Shown here: positions 51,673 through 60,134 of the stretch, piece by piece
Numbering within the stretch: the first letter of the stretch is position 1
Layout of the letters: every line of letters begins with the position of its first letter
Assembly (NCBI RefSeq): GCF_009733535.1
Contig: NZ_SMMI01000004.1
Location: 460,872-524,871, forward strand
Direction of reading: 5' to 3'
Origin: Sphingobacterium endophyticum
Lineage (GTDB): Bacteria; Bacteroidota; Bacteroidia; Sphingobacteriales; Sphingobacteriaceae
DNA length: 64,000 bases
Position numbers and translations under genes: made by a program
The notes under the pieces: model-generated
What the model saw: only the letters and a program-made list of their open reading frames with translations
Databases searched by the model: none
What the model was told of the DNA's origin: nothing

Positions 51673-52524
51673 ATGAAAAAATTATTTCTAACAGCGGTTG
51701 CATTCTTGATGTCAATTGCCTTATTTGCCCAGGACAACGATACATTCTTATGGAAAGTATCAGGAAACGGACTTAAAAAAGACTCCTATGTATTTGGAAC
51801 CATCCATATGGCTTGTGCTCCGGATTTCAAAATTGAAGATAAAGTCAAAAACGCAATTAAAACTACCGACCGTATTGCATTGGAATTAAATGCTGCGAAT
51901 CCAGAAACAATGAAAGCTATGCAAGCTAAAATGGGACCTGTTCCAAATTTCTTTGAAGGATTGGGACCCGAAAAAAAACAGCTTATCGATAGCGTGCTGA
52001 CCTCTAAAAATCTTTCTTCTGAGATATTAGATCAATTCGCACCTGCTGTTATTGTTTCCCTTTTATCGATGCAGTCCTTCGAATGTCAAAGTCCTCAGGA
52101 CATGAAATCAATGGAAATGGAATTATTGAAACTTGAAGGCGGAGAAGGTAAACCCGTGGACGAACTGGAAACAGCGGATTTCCAAATCGATTTAATCAAT
52201 GGATTATTCAAAGCAGAGGACTTATATACCTACTTAAAAGAAGTGGATAGTATGAAAGGTGAAACTAAAAAATTAGTTTCGGCTTATTTCAATAATAAAC
52301 CTGCTGAAATGGAAGAATTATTTGCAAAAACATCTTCTATGAGTCCAGAAAAAGAAGAATTGATGCTAAATAAGCGCAATCAAGAATGGATTAAAAAAAT
52401 GCCTGCTATGATGGAGAACAATTCAACTTTCTTTGCTGTAGGTGCTGGTCACTTATTAGGTAAAAATGGAGTTATTCAACTTTTAAAAGATAAAGGCTAT
52501 AAACTTACTCCTATCTTAAATTAA
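51673..52524 (+). CDS. TraB/GumN family exported protein
   Basis: 283 residues. Signal peptide about 1-19 (LFLTAVAFLMSIALFAQ). The TraB/GumN pattern is clear: DSYVFGTIHMACAPDFKIED early (about 34-53) and FFAVGAGHLLGKNGVIQLL near the C-terminus. The GxxH motifs are the putative metal or catalytic residues in a family sometimes considered a protease. It has been linked to conjugative pheromone shutdown in Enterococcus and gum export in Xanthomonas, but its role here is unknown. Confidence 0.9.
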   Translation: MKKLFLTAVAFLMSIALFAQDNDTFLWKVSGNGLKKDSYVFGTIHMACAPDFKIEDKVKNAIKTTDRIALELNAANPETMKAMQAKMGPVPNFFEGLGPEKKQLIDSVLTSKNLSSEILDQFAPAVIVSLLSMQSFECQSPQDMKSMEMELLKLEGGEGKPVDELETADFQIDLINGLFKAEDLYTYLKEVDSMKGETKKLVSAYFNNKPAEMEELFAKTSSMSPEKEELMLNKRNQEWIKKMPAMMENNSTFFAVGAGHLLGKNGVIQLLKDKGYKLTPILN

Positions 52525-52540
52525 TACGGAGTTTATACTT

Positions 52541-52581
52541 AACAAAATAAGCCGATCTGAAACAGATCGGCTTATTTTGTT
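52541..52581. terminator. Terminator after the TraB gene, 19-bp perfect stem
   Basis: AACAAAATAAGCCGATCTG, loop AAA, and its exact complement. The T-rich arm serves either direction. Confidence 0.85.
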
Positions 52582-52594
52582 AAAGAAAGAAAGC

Positions 52595-52613
52595 GCCGAT
52601 CCTTAGGACCGGC
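52595..52613 (-). terminator. Terminator after putP
   Basis: Minus strand GCCGGTCC-TAA-GGATCGGC (one mismatch) followed by TTTCTTTCTTT. Confidence 0.5.
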
Positions 52614-52633
52614 ACTTCAAATCTGTTATTCAA

Positions 52634-54130
52634 CTATGATTTGACGATGCGTGTTACTTCATCGAACTCATCCTGAATTTCTTGTGAAACTGGCTTTGAA
52701 AACAGCGACACTAAAACTATGGTTAAAAATCCTGAAATGAACCCAGGAATCATCTCGTAGACATCCTTGTAATCATGAGGAATATAAACCCATAATAAAA
52801 CAACCGCGCCGCCTACAATCATCCCCAGCAATCCTGCCATAGCAGTGGTTCTTTTCCATAACAAGGAAAGCAGAATAATCGGTCCAAAAGCCGCTCCAAA
52901 TCCTGCCCAAGCATTTCCAACTAAATTTAAAATGCTATCCTTAGGAGTTAAGGAAAGTAATAGGGCAACAATGGCCACGATAAGTACCGATAAGCGGCTC
53001 ACCAACAGCATATTCTTTGCGGAGGCTTGCTTATTAAAAAATGTTTTATAGATATCCTCTGTCATCGAGCTTGATGTGACTAGTAATTGTGAAGAAATTG
53101 TACTCATGACCGCTGCAAGAATAGCTGATAGAAGAAATCCTCCGATCAATGGGTGAAACAAAACTCTAGAGGCATAGATAAAGATGGTCTCTGCCATTTC
53201 CTTAGAACCATCAAATTTCACCATCGCTTCCGTATCGAACTTAGCTAAATAGGCAATTCCAAATAAGCCCACCAACATCGCTCCACCTACCGTAAAGATC
53301 ATCCAGCTGATTCCGATATTTCTTGCTTTTGAAATATCCTTGACGTTTTCAATTGCCATAAATCTCACCAAAATATGAGGTTGGCCAAAGTATCCCAATC
53401 CCCAAGCTAACAACGATACAATCGAAATAGTCGTTGTACCTGTAAATAGATCCAGATAATTCGGGTCCTTTTTCTCGATAATGTCAAAGGTCTCTCCAAT
53501 TCCGCCGATTTGAAAAACCATAACAATCGGTAAAATAACTAATGCGGTTACCATAATGGTACCCTGAACAAAGTCTGTTAAACTTACAGCAAGGAATCCC
53601 CCTAAAAAGGTATATAATACAACAACAAAGGTCGTAACATACAAACCGGTATAATAATCCATATTGAATGCCGATTCGAAAAGCCTTCCTCCAGAAACCA
53701 TACCCGCTGAAGTGTACAAAGTGAAAAACACCAGAATAAAAATTGAAGAAACGATCTTCAACAACTGTGTTTTATCATGAAATCGGTTTTCAAAAAATAC
53801 GGGTAAGGTGATGGAATTGTTTGCAATCTCCGTGTACACCCTAAGTCTCGGAGCTACGAGTACATAATTTAAAAACGCCCCAATGGTTAATCCAATGGCA
53901 ATCCAAGAACTCGATAAGCCAGCAGCATACATTGCTCCAGGCAATCCCATCAACAACCAACCACTCATGTCTGCTGCTCCTGCTGATAATGCAGTTACGG
54001 CAGCTCCCATTTTTCGCCCTCCAATTAAAAATTCCTCAGAATTGCTCGTGGATTTCCTCCAGGAATAAAACCCGATCAGGATCATCAACAACATGTAAAG
54101 GCCAATGGAAATTAATTCGTATGTATTCAT
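52634..54130 (-). CDS. putP: Sodium/proline symporter
   Basis: 498 residues, thirteen membrane helices, the length of PutP. Diagnostic segments are EEFLIGGRKMGAAVTALSAG with ADMSGWLLMGLPGAMYAAGL after it (first unwound helix, Na+ and proline site), TLYTSAGMVSGGRLFESAFN, and AAVMSTISSQLLVTSSSMTE. It imports proline with Na+. It closes a five-gene minus-strand run that starts with SusC/SusD, in keeping with the use of proline-containing peptides. 25 bp separate it from the TPR gene. Confidence 0.93.
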   Translation of the reverse strand: MNTYELISIGLYMLLMILIGFYSWRKSTSNSEEFLIGGRKMGAAVTALSAGAADMSGWLLMGLPGAMYAAGLSSSWIAIGLTIGAFLNYVLVAPRLRVYTEIANNSITLPVFFENRFHDKTQLLKIVSSIFILVFFTLYTSAGMVSGGRLFESAFNMDYYTGLYVTTFVVVLYTFLGGFLAVSLTDFVQGTIMVTALVILPIVMVFQIGGIGETFDIIEKKDPNYLDLFTGTTTISIVSLLAWGLGYFGQPHILVRFMAIENVKDISKARNIGISWMIFTVGGAMLVGLFGIAYLAKFDTEAMVKFDGSKEMAETIFIYASRVLFHPLIGGFLLSAILAAVMSTISSQLLVTSSSMTEDIYKTFFNKQASAKNMLLVSRLSVLIVAIVALLLSLTPKDSILNLVGNAWAGFGAAFGPIILLSLLWKRTTAMAGLLGMIVGGAVVLLWVYIPHDYKDVYEMIPGFISGFLTIVLVSLFSKPVSQEIQDEFDEVTRIVKS

Positions 54131-54155
54131 GTATTTAGTTTAAAATATAAAGATG

Positions 54156-57029
54156 CTATAAAATTGGAGTTATCTCCATTCTTTTTAAATGATTCGCTAA
54201 GATTTCCTCCGCCTTTTTATCCGTTTTACTCAATTCTTTCAATAATTTTAAAGCATCCATTTGATAAGGATAAGTCGCCAATGCACCGTCTAATTGCTTC
54301 AGTGCTTCAGATGTTCTATTTCCTTTTAAATTGATCAATGCTCTGCTGGTTAAATCTGAAGCATAGTAAAATCTAGTGTTGCTTGTTTTTAATTTCCCCA
54401 AAAATAACGAGGCTTCATTCACTCGGTTATTTGACGCTAACAATCTCACCAACCTTTGATTATATAAGGGCTCTAATCGTGATGGATCTCCACCTCGAAC
54501 CATTAATTTGTCCAAAAACTCATTCAACTCTTTCTGATTCCCTTGCTGCGCATAGACTTCGGCAAATAACAGTTCGAATTCTGGTCTATTGACTTGCGAT
54601 GCCTGTAGTGTTCTATAGATCTGTTGAAGGTTTTTCAGAGCCTCATCATATTTCCCGTTGGCTATTAATGCTTCAATATGTTGAGTCCGGATACTATAAT
54701 TTTGAGGTTTTTGCAAAGCTAAATAGGACAAATCAGCAATTTTTCCTGCATCACCTAATAAGGATTTTTGCCATGCATTAAAAGATTTGGAATCATCCTT
54801 CCTATCTCTAAGATAAGTAGATATCTCGGATCCATTTTTCACATACTCATCGGCAACTGCCATCGCCTCCTTTAGCATCCCACGTTGAAAATAAAAATTC
54901 CTGAGAATTCCTGAGTTCTTGGCTTTCTCCATATAATCCACCTCAATGTCATAGGCCTTTTTCAATAATTCAGCCTGACCCGTTAAATTATCAGGATTAT
55001 TTGCAATTAGCATATTTCCCTCAACAGAATAGATTGGAGCATGTTTTGAATCAATCTGCTTGGCCTTGTTTAAATGTTCTATTGCCTCTTTATATTTCCC
55101 CTCAGAAATAAGATATTCCGCATAATTTACATGCGCCGGTAAATATTGTTGATCATATTGAAGGGCCGTATCTAAAAATTGATAGGCTTCTTTCAGATCA
55201 TTCTTTGAAGAATTGCGAGCTAAATTCACATAAACCTGAGACCAATTGGATGCCATCGCACTTTTGTCCCCATTTAAATAGGCTTTCTCTTTACTGATCA
55301 TATCATCCAAAAAAGCATACATCTTTGGGTCTTTATTTTTGAGATCATTTAAGGTATTCATCGATTTAAAATCCAAAGGATGAACTTTGACCTTTTCGAA
55401 ATATGCCGGATAGGTTTGTGCTAAATATTCAGACTCGTTATTCTGGGAATAATAATCAAGGGTAAGTCCATTTTCCATGGCATTATAATACAGCTCTCGA
55501 ACTTTTCTATTTTGAGCATCTGTTAATACTTGACCATGAAACAGATGAACGTATTCATGCAATAGCACATTCCGTTCTTCAAATGCTCCACGTTCTACAT
55601 ATTCAATGGCAGCTGCTCCTGATCCAACTCCTCTAATATCCATCCATTGTCGATTGTCAAATGTAGAATTGAATCTAAAATAAGGTGCCTTCATCGCTAA
55701 AGCTAAGTCGACATGAAGAGGAGGAATAACAAATAAGCGATGTTGCTTCACTAAGAAAGGAAAGTAAACCGTCGAGGTATATAATTGATTCCAAGCCATC
55801 CCTTTTGCCACACTGCCTGGATAATAGGCTACATCAGGAAAGATCTCCAAAAAATCATCCATATTGCTGATTTTTGGGTTCTTTAGGGAAGTCATGATCG
55901 TCTCGTAGGTCTTTAAATAAGGAATGCGTTTTGATTTAATCACTGCCGCAAGTCCATTATGTGCAGGACCGTAATGTTTTTTCTTGTTTAATATATCTAG
56001 AAAAATATTTTCAGCTCTTGTTAATCTAGCCATTCTATCTTGTGCATCAAAATCACTATACAGTAAGGATGCCTCATGCATGGATGGAAGAACTGAATTG
56101 CTGTGAGCCTTTTCAATTGTGTTGACTTGTGCTAATGCCTCTTCAATTTTATTGCTGGTAAAAAGATGATCTGCCGATTCTAATTCTTGACGAATTACCT
56201 TTTCATTTTCATCTACGTAATCTGCATAGGTTAGGTTGGTATGACCATTTCCTAAATGCCAATGGGATTGAAAATGTAATGGATTAAGTGCTAATGCAAT
56301 CTCCCATTGAGCGACCATATCGTTCAATTGAGTAGCATCAATTCTACGCCAAATTGCATAACCATAATAGAATCGTGCGTCCGCATTCAATGGATTCAAT
56401 ATTAATCCCTCTTTCAGAACTTCCTCGGCTTCCTTAGGTTTTTGATCCCAAAAGAATACATCGGCCTTTAAAAAATATCCCGCAGCATCTTTTGGATTCT
56501 TTGAAATTAAATCATTCGCTAATGCTAATGCATCTGGATATTTCTTTTGAAGCATTAATGCGCGACCTAAAACTAGGCTCGTTTCAATATCGTTCGGATT
56601 TTTTTTCAAAAGCTCCCTGCTCATGTTTTCAGCAGTTTCTAATTCCCAAGCCTCAATTTTCAATAAGGCAAAGGCTCTTTGGACCTTGAGATCACCTTGT
56701 GCAGATTTTTTTAATTGATGAAGTTCATGTTCAGCTGTTTTAAAATCATTATTTAACCAAGCTATTTTAAACTTTAAAACTGCTGCATCAACTGCATTTA
56801 TGTTTTTCCCATTTATTAATTCTTCATTGACCAATTTCCATTCTCCCAAATCCAATAAATGATTTAAAGTTGAATACTTAGATTTCGTATCCGATTTTAA
56901 GGACTGAATGGATTTGCTCTTCTCTTGCTTTAGGTATAGGTTGACTGCCTCTGTATCATTGATCAGGTCCTGGGCACTTACTGTCCCCATGCCAACAAAT
57001 AGTAAAAGAATAAGATGTTTTAATCGCAT
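54156..57029 (-). CDS. Exported TPR protein with an internal HExxH metallopeptidase motif
   Basis: 957 residues with a signal peptide (about 1-19). TPR repeats fill residues about 85-320 and 600-940 (LLKKNPNDIETSLVLGRALM, LNPLNADARFYYGYAIW, LPAHVNYAEYLISEGKYKEA). Between them is a domain with H491-E-Y-V-H495 (LLHEYVHLFHGQ), a downstream Glu-rich segment (NESEYLAQTYPAYF) that could give the third zinc ligand, and an aromatic N-terminal lead. This fits a gluzincin-type peptidase set within TPRs, but no family name is certain. A hairpin at 57046-57071 precedes its start. Confidence 0.75.
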   Translation of the reverse strand: MRLKHLILLLFVGMGTVSAQDLINDTEAVNLYLKQEKSKSIQSLKSDTKSKYSTLNHLLDLGEWKLVNEELINGKNINAVDAAVLKFKIAWLNNDFKTAEHELHQLKKSAQGDLKVQRAFALLKIEAWELETAENMSRELLKKNPNDIETSLVLGRALMLQKKYPDALALANDLISKNPKDAAGYFLKADVFFWDQKPKEAEEVLKEGLILNPLNADARFYYGYAIWRRIDATQLNDMVAQWEIALALNPLHFQSHWHLGNGHTNLTYADYVDENEKVIRQELESADHLFTSNKIEEALAQVNTIEKAHSNSVLPSMHEASLLYSDFDAQDRMARLTRAENIFLDILNKKKHYGPAHNGLAAVIKSKRIPYLKTYETIMTSLKNPKISNMDDFLEIFPDVAYYPGSVAKGMAWNQLYTSTVYFPFLVKQHRLFVIPPLHVDLALAMKAPYFRFNSTFDNRQWMDIRGVGSGAAAIEYVERGAFEERNVLLHEYVHLFHGQVLTDAQNRKVRELYYNAMENGLTLDYYSQNNESEYLAQTYPAYFEKVKVHPLDFKSMNTLNDLKNKDPKMYAFLDDMISKEKAYLNGDKSAMASNWSQVYVNLARNSSKNDLKEAYQFLDTALQYDQQYLPAHVNYAEYLISEGKYKEAIEHLNKAKQIDSKHAPIYSVEGNMLIANNPDNLTGQAELLKKAYDIEVDYMEKAKNSGILRNFYFQRGMLKEAMAVADEYVKNGSEISTYLRDRKDDSKSFNAWQKSLLGDAGKIADLSYLALQKPQNYSIRTQHIEALIANGKYDEALKNLQQIYRTLQASQVNRPEFELLFAEVYAQQGNQKELNEFLDKLMVRGGDPSRLEPLYNQRLVRLLASNNRVNEASLFLGKLKTSNTRFYYASDLTSRALINLKGNRTSEALKQLDGALATYPYQMDALKLLKELSKTDKKAEEILANHLKRMEITPIL

Positions 57030-57045
57030 AGCATTAAAGAAATAA

Positions 57046-57071
57046 AAGCCAGCCTATAAAAGGCTGGCTTG
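57046..57071 (-). terminator. Hairpin between the S10 peptidase and TPR genes
   Basis: AAGCCAGCC pairs with GGCTGGCTT around a short loop; TTATTT follows on the minus strand. It may reduce transcription of the TPR and putP genes relative to the genes upstream. Confidence 0.6.
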
Positions 57072-57082
57072 ATAAAAAAACA

Positions 57083-58555
57083 CTAGTATTTTGCCGCTTG
57101 ATCTGCAGCCGGTAAAGATTTCTTAATAAACTGACGAATATCTTCATTCGCTTTTATTAAATCTTCCTTACGTAAGTACATCATATGACCACTGCGGTAT
57201 CCAACGAAGTTCATCCTCGAAGACAATTTACCTGATGGATCCATTTGCCACATATTATATTTCGCATTAAAATAATCTGTCGCTCCATCATAATATCCCG
57301 ATTGAACCATCAAATGCAAGAATGGGTTTGCTGCCATCGCTTGTCTTAAATTTAATCCCGTATTATCATTACTTCTGTCCCAAGGATGTACTGGTCCAAA
57401 CATATTGTATTTTACATCCGCTTTATATTTCAATTCGTTTGTATAGTACCAATTGATCGCAGGAGTAAATGAATGCAACCATGAAGTCAATTCCGCATTA
57501 TAATCAGGACGTTCACCGCCATCGCGGAAATCTAAACCAATGTATCTGGAATCTAAACGGCCAACCGTTTGCCCCTTATCACGCATTAATTCTTTCCAAT
57601 ACAAGGATGTTGGGATATCTAGATTATTCTGTGATATGATAGTCTCTGATAATCCAGAATACCTAGCCATTTTTTTGATAACAGCTGACTTCTCTGCAGC
57701 AGAAATACTGGAACCTTTTGCGATTGCCGGCAATAATTCTTCTAAAGTAAATTTCTCCACTTCGGGCAACAGATCGTCGAGGTCTCTATTTTGCAATTCT
57801 GGAGTCAAGCGTTTATGGAACCATGCTGTTGCAGCATAATAAGGCCATACATTGGCCTTCGCAACCGCTCCTTCTCTCTTCAATCCCAAATCTGTTGGAG
57901 ATACTAAAATAACGCCATTAAAATACATCCATTGTGCATTTTGTAATTCCAATGCTAATCCTGAAACGCGCGTTGTTCCGTAACTCTCACCTATCAAATA
58001 TTTTGGAGATGCCCAACGGTTGTTTCTTGTCACAAAGGTGTTGATCCATTCTGCCAAGTACTTAATATCCTGAGTTACCCCAAAAAATTGTGTACGGTCT
58101 GCCTTCTCATCTAGAATACGAGAATAACCTGTATTAATTGGATCTACATAAACAATATCCGCAACATCTAAGATGGTATAAGGATTTTCTTTAACTCCAT
58201 AAGGTTGTAATGGATAGCCTTCATCATCGATGTTTAATAGTCTTGGTCCTGTATAGGCTAAATGCATCCAAACAGATCCTGAACCTGGACCTCCATTAAA
58301 TGAAATAACTAACGGGCGTTTGTCCCTGTTGCTGATATCATCACGTGTATAATAAGTGTAATGAACAGTTGCCAAAACTTTTCCGTTTGCATCCCAAACA
58401 GGCTGTGTTCCTGTCTTTGCAGTATAGCCAAATTTCTGACCATTTGCAGCAATAGAATGTTTTGTAACAATTGTGCTATCCGCATATGGGATGCGCTGAG
58501 CCTGCACCGCAATGGCTAAAATTAAAGCTGATAATAATAAAATGTATCTTTTCAT
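57083..58555 (-). CDS. S10 family serine carboxypeptidase, exported
   Basis: 490 residues. Signal peptide 1-19 (LLLSALILAIAVQAQ). The S10 signatures are FNGGPGSGSVWMHLAYTGPR near residue 88 and catalytic S191 (IGESYGTTR). The other triad residues read as D423 (SGYYDGATD) and H457 (YRSGHMMYL). It removes C-terminal amino acids, including hydrophobic ones, in the periplasm. It is placed between SusD and the TPR-HExxH gene. The first residues after the signal (RIPYADSTIVTKHSI) are family-typical. Confidence 0.93.
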   Translation of the reverse strand: MKRYILLLSALILAIAVQAQRIPYADSTIVTKHSIAANGQKFGYTAKTGTQPVWDANGKVLATVHYTYYTRDDISNRDKRPLVISFNGGPGSGSVWMHLAYTGPRLLNIDDEGYPLQPYGVKENPYTILDVADIVYVDPINTGYSRILDEKADRTQFFGVTQDIKYLAEWINTFVTRNNRWASPKYLIGESYGTTRVSGLALELQNAQWMYFNGVILVSPTDLGLKREGAVAKANVWPYYAATAWFHKRLTPELQNRDLDDLLPEVEKFTLEELLPAIAKGSSISAAEKSAVIKKMARYSGLSETIISQNNLDIPTSLYWKELMRDKGQTVGRLDSRYIGLDFRDGGERPDYNAELTSWLHSFTPAINWYYTNELKYKADVKYNMFGPVHPWDRSNDNTGLNLRQAMAANPFLHLMVQSGYYDGATDYFNAKYNMWQMDPSGKLSSRMNFVGYRSGHMMYLRKEDLIKANEDIRQFIKKSLPAADQAAKY

Positions 58556-58598
58556 AGTGAAATGGATGTTAATATTGATTATAATCGGAATTTATAAA

Positions 58599-60122
58599 TT
58601 ATTGTCTTGTATCCCAAAATACTCTTTCCAGCAAACTTGTCTTTTGTTTGATATTTGGATTGTTGTTCGCCTCGGATTGAGAGTAAAATAAAGTCCTTGG
58701 AACCTCATCATAGATGGCCGTTGGTTTCTTCAATGGCGTTAATGCAGGATATCCTGTCCTGCGATAATCGGTCCATGGTTCTACTAGTACACCAAAGTTG
58801 GCAATATACTTTTCTGTGATAATCTGTTCCAATTTTTGTTGATTGGTTCCTGTCAAAGTTCCTTTACTAGCCAAGTAGCTTGTCAAAGCAGCGGCCGGTA
58901 ATTTATTGTCTTCAAACGAAGCTTTGATCCCTGCTTCAAAAAATGCCTGTGCATCTCCTGCCGCAGCATACATCAGAGCTGCTTCTGCACGAATAAAATT
59001 ATACTCTGCAAAGGTCAATAATCTTGCTGGAGCCTCTCCTCCATACAAAATTGCTCCCGTCTGTAATGCGCCTTTTGGATCTACTAAGCTTGAATTAAAG
59101 GAGGTCACAGAACCATACAAGAAGGTATTCAACCTAGAGTATTCACTTGAAGCATTGGCATCCATAACACTCGCTCCTTTATAGGTTTTCGGACTAGAGA
59201 AATATGGAAATGGCGTGAAATAGGTTTCTCTTCTTGGATCCGAATTGCTATTCATCAAATCAACAATATAGCGGTTCGGTAAAAACTGATTTCGGAATTG
59301 CCCTAACTCGATACTGTAAATTGGATTTTGACGCTGTGGCGTATTCAAGAAATCCATTTGAAATCCATCAGCATTACTTGCAAAAAACTTCGCCCCCGAG
59401 TTGATCAATTCATTCAATTTTTGTTTCGTAAAATTAGGATCCTTTGCAGAATAATGTAGATAAATCCTGAGCTTCAAGGTATTTCCCAGACGCTCCCATT
59501 TTTCTTTGGAGGTAGCCCAACTGTTCGATGCATATATCGAAGTGCTTGCATTTGGCGATACCGTCGATGTACCAGCATTGATATCTGCTAAGCCCTCATC
59601 AATCAATCGAATTAAGTCGGTATAAATTGCTTCATCATCGTCTACTTCTGGTTTCAGATTTTCACCGAATAAAGCTGCATTGAAATACGGAACATCTCCC
59701 CAAGTATCTACTGTAATTTGATAAACATAGGCTTTTAAGATCTTGGCAACCCCAGCATAATGCGGACTCCCTTCTTCTGTTGCTTGCTTTATCAAGACAG
59801 CAATATCACTTAAAGTAGTACCAAATATGGCTACCCATTGGTTATTTATATCTGAATCATTGACATTGTAGCGCTCATATTCTTTGAAGGCAACGTGTCC
59901 CTGAACAGGACCTTGCCCACTGAACTGTTGAACAAAAACTCCTCCAACACGCAATAAGTCACTGGCGCCAAAATATCCTACATTCACTGTTACTGATGGT
60001 AATAATTGATTGATACCTACCTTGGTAACATTATTCGGATCGTCATTTACATCTAAAAAAGAACTACATGAGGCTGCTCCTAATAATGTAGCGACGGTTA
60101 ATAAACTAAATATCTTTTTCAT
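58599..60122 (-). CDS. SusD/RagB-like nutrient-binding lipoprotein (SusD-like_2 type)
   Basis: 507 residues. Lipobox ends in C19 (GAASC) with SSFLDVNDDPNNVTKV after it, the SusD-like_2 N-terminus. The TPR-like helical core carries GVAKILKAYVYQITVDTWGD and PYFNAALFGE; late come FAEYNFIRAEAALMYAAAGD and the C-terminal NNPNIKQKTSLLERVFWDT. It sits on the cell surface as the lid for the SusC-like transporter. This subgroup is often linked to peptides rather than glycans; that is family knowledge, not proof for this copy. It is 12 bp from SusC. Confidence 0.94.
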   Translation of the reverse strand: MKKIFSLLTVATLLGAASCSSFLDVNDDPNNVTKVGINQLLPSVTVNVGYFGASDLLRVGGVFVQQFSGQGPVQGHVAFKEYERYNVNDSDINNQWVAIFGTTLSDIAVLIKQATEEGSPHYAGVAKILKAYVYQITVDTWGDVPYFNAALFGENLKPEVDDDEAIYTDLIRLIDEGLADINAGTSTVSPNASTSIYASNSWATSKEKWERLGNTLKLRIYLHYSAKDPNFTKQKLNELINSGAKFFASNADGFQMDFLNTPQRQNPIYSIELGQFRNQFLPNRYIVDLMNSNSDPRRETYFTPFPYFSSPKTYKGASVMDANASSEYSRLNTFLYGSVTSFNSSLVDPKGALQTGAILYGGEAPARLLTFAEYNFIRAEAALMYAAAGDAQAFFEAGIKASFEDNKLPAAALTSYLASKGTLTGTNQQKLEQIITEKYIANFGVLVEPWTDYRRTGYPALTPLKKPTAIYDEVPRTLFYSQSEANNNPNIKQKTSLLERVFWDTRQ

Positions 60123-60134
60123 GTTGTTTCAATT

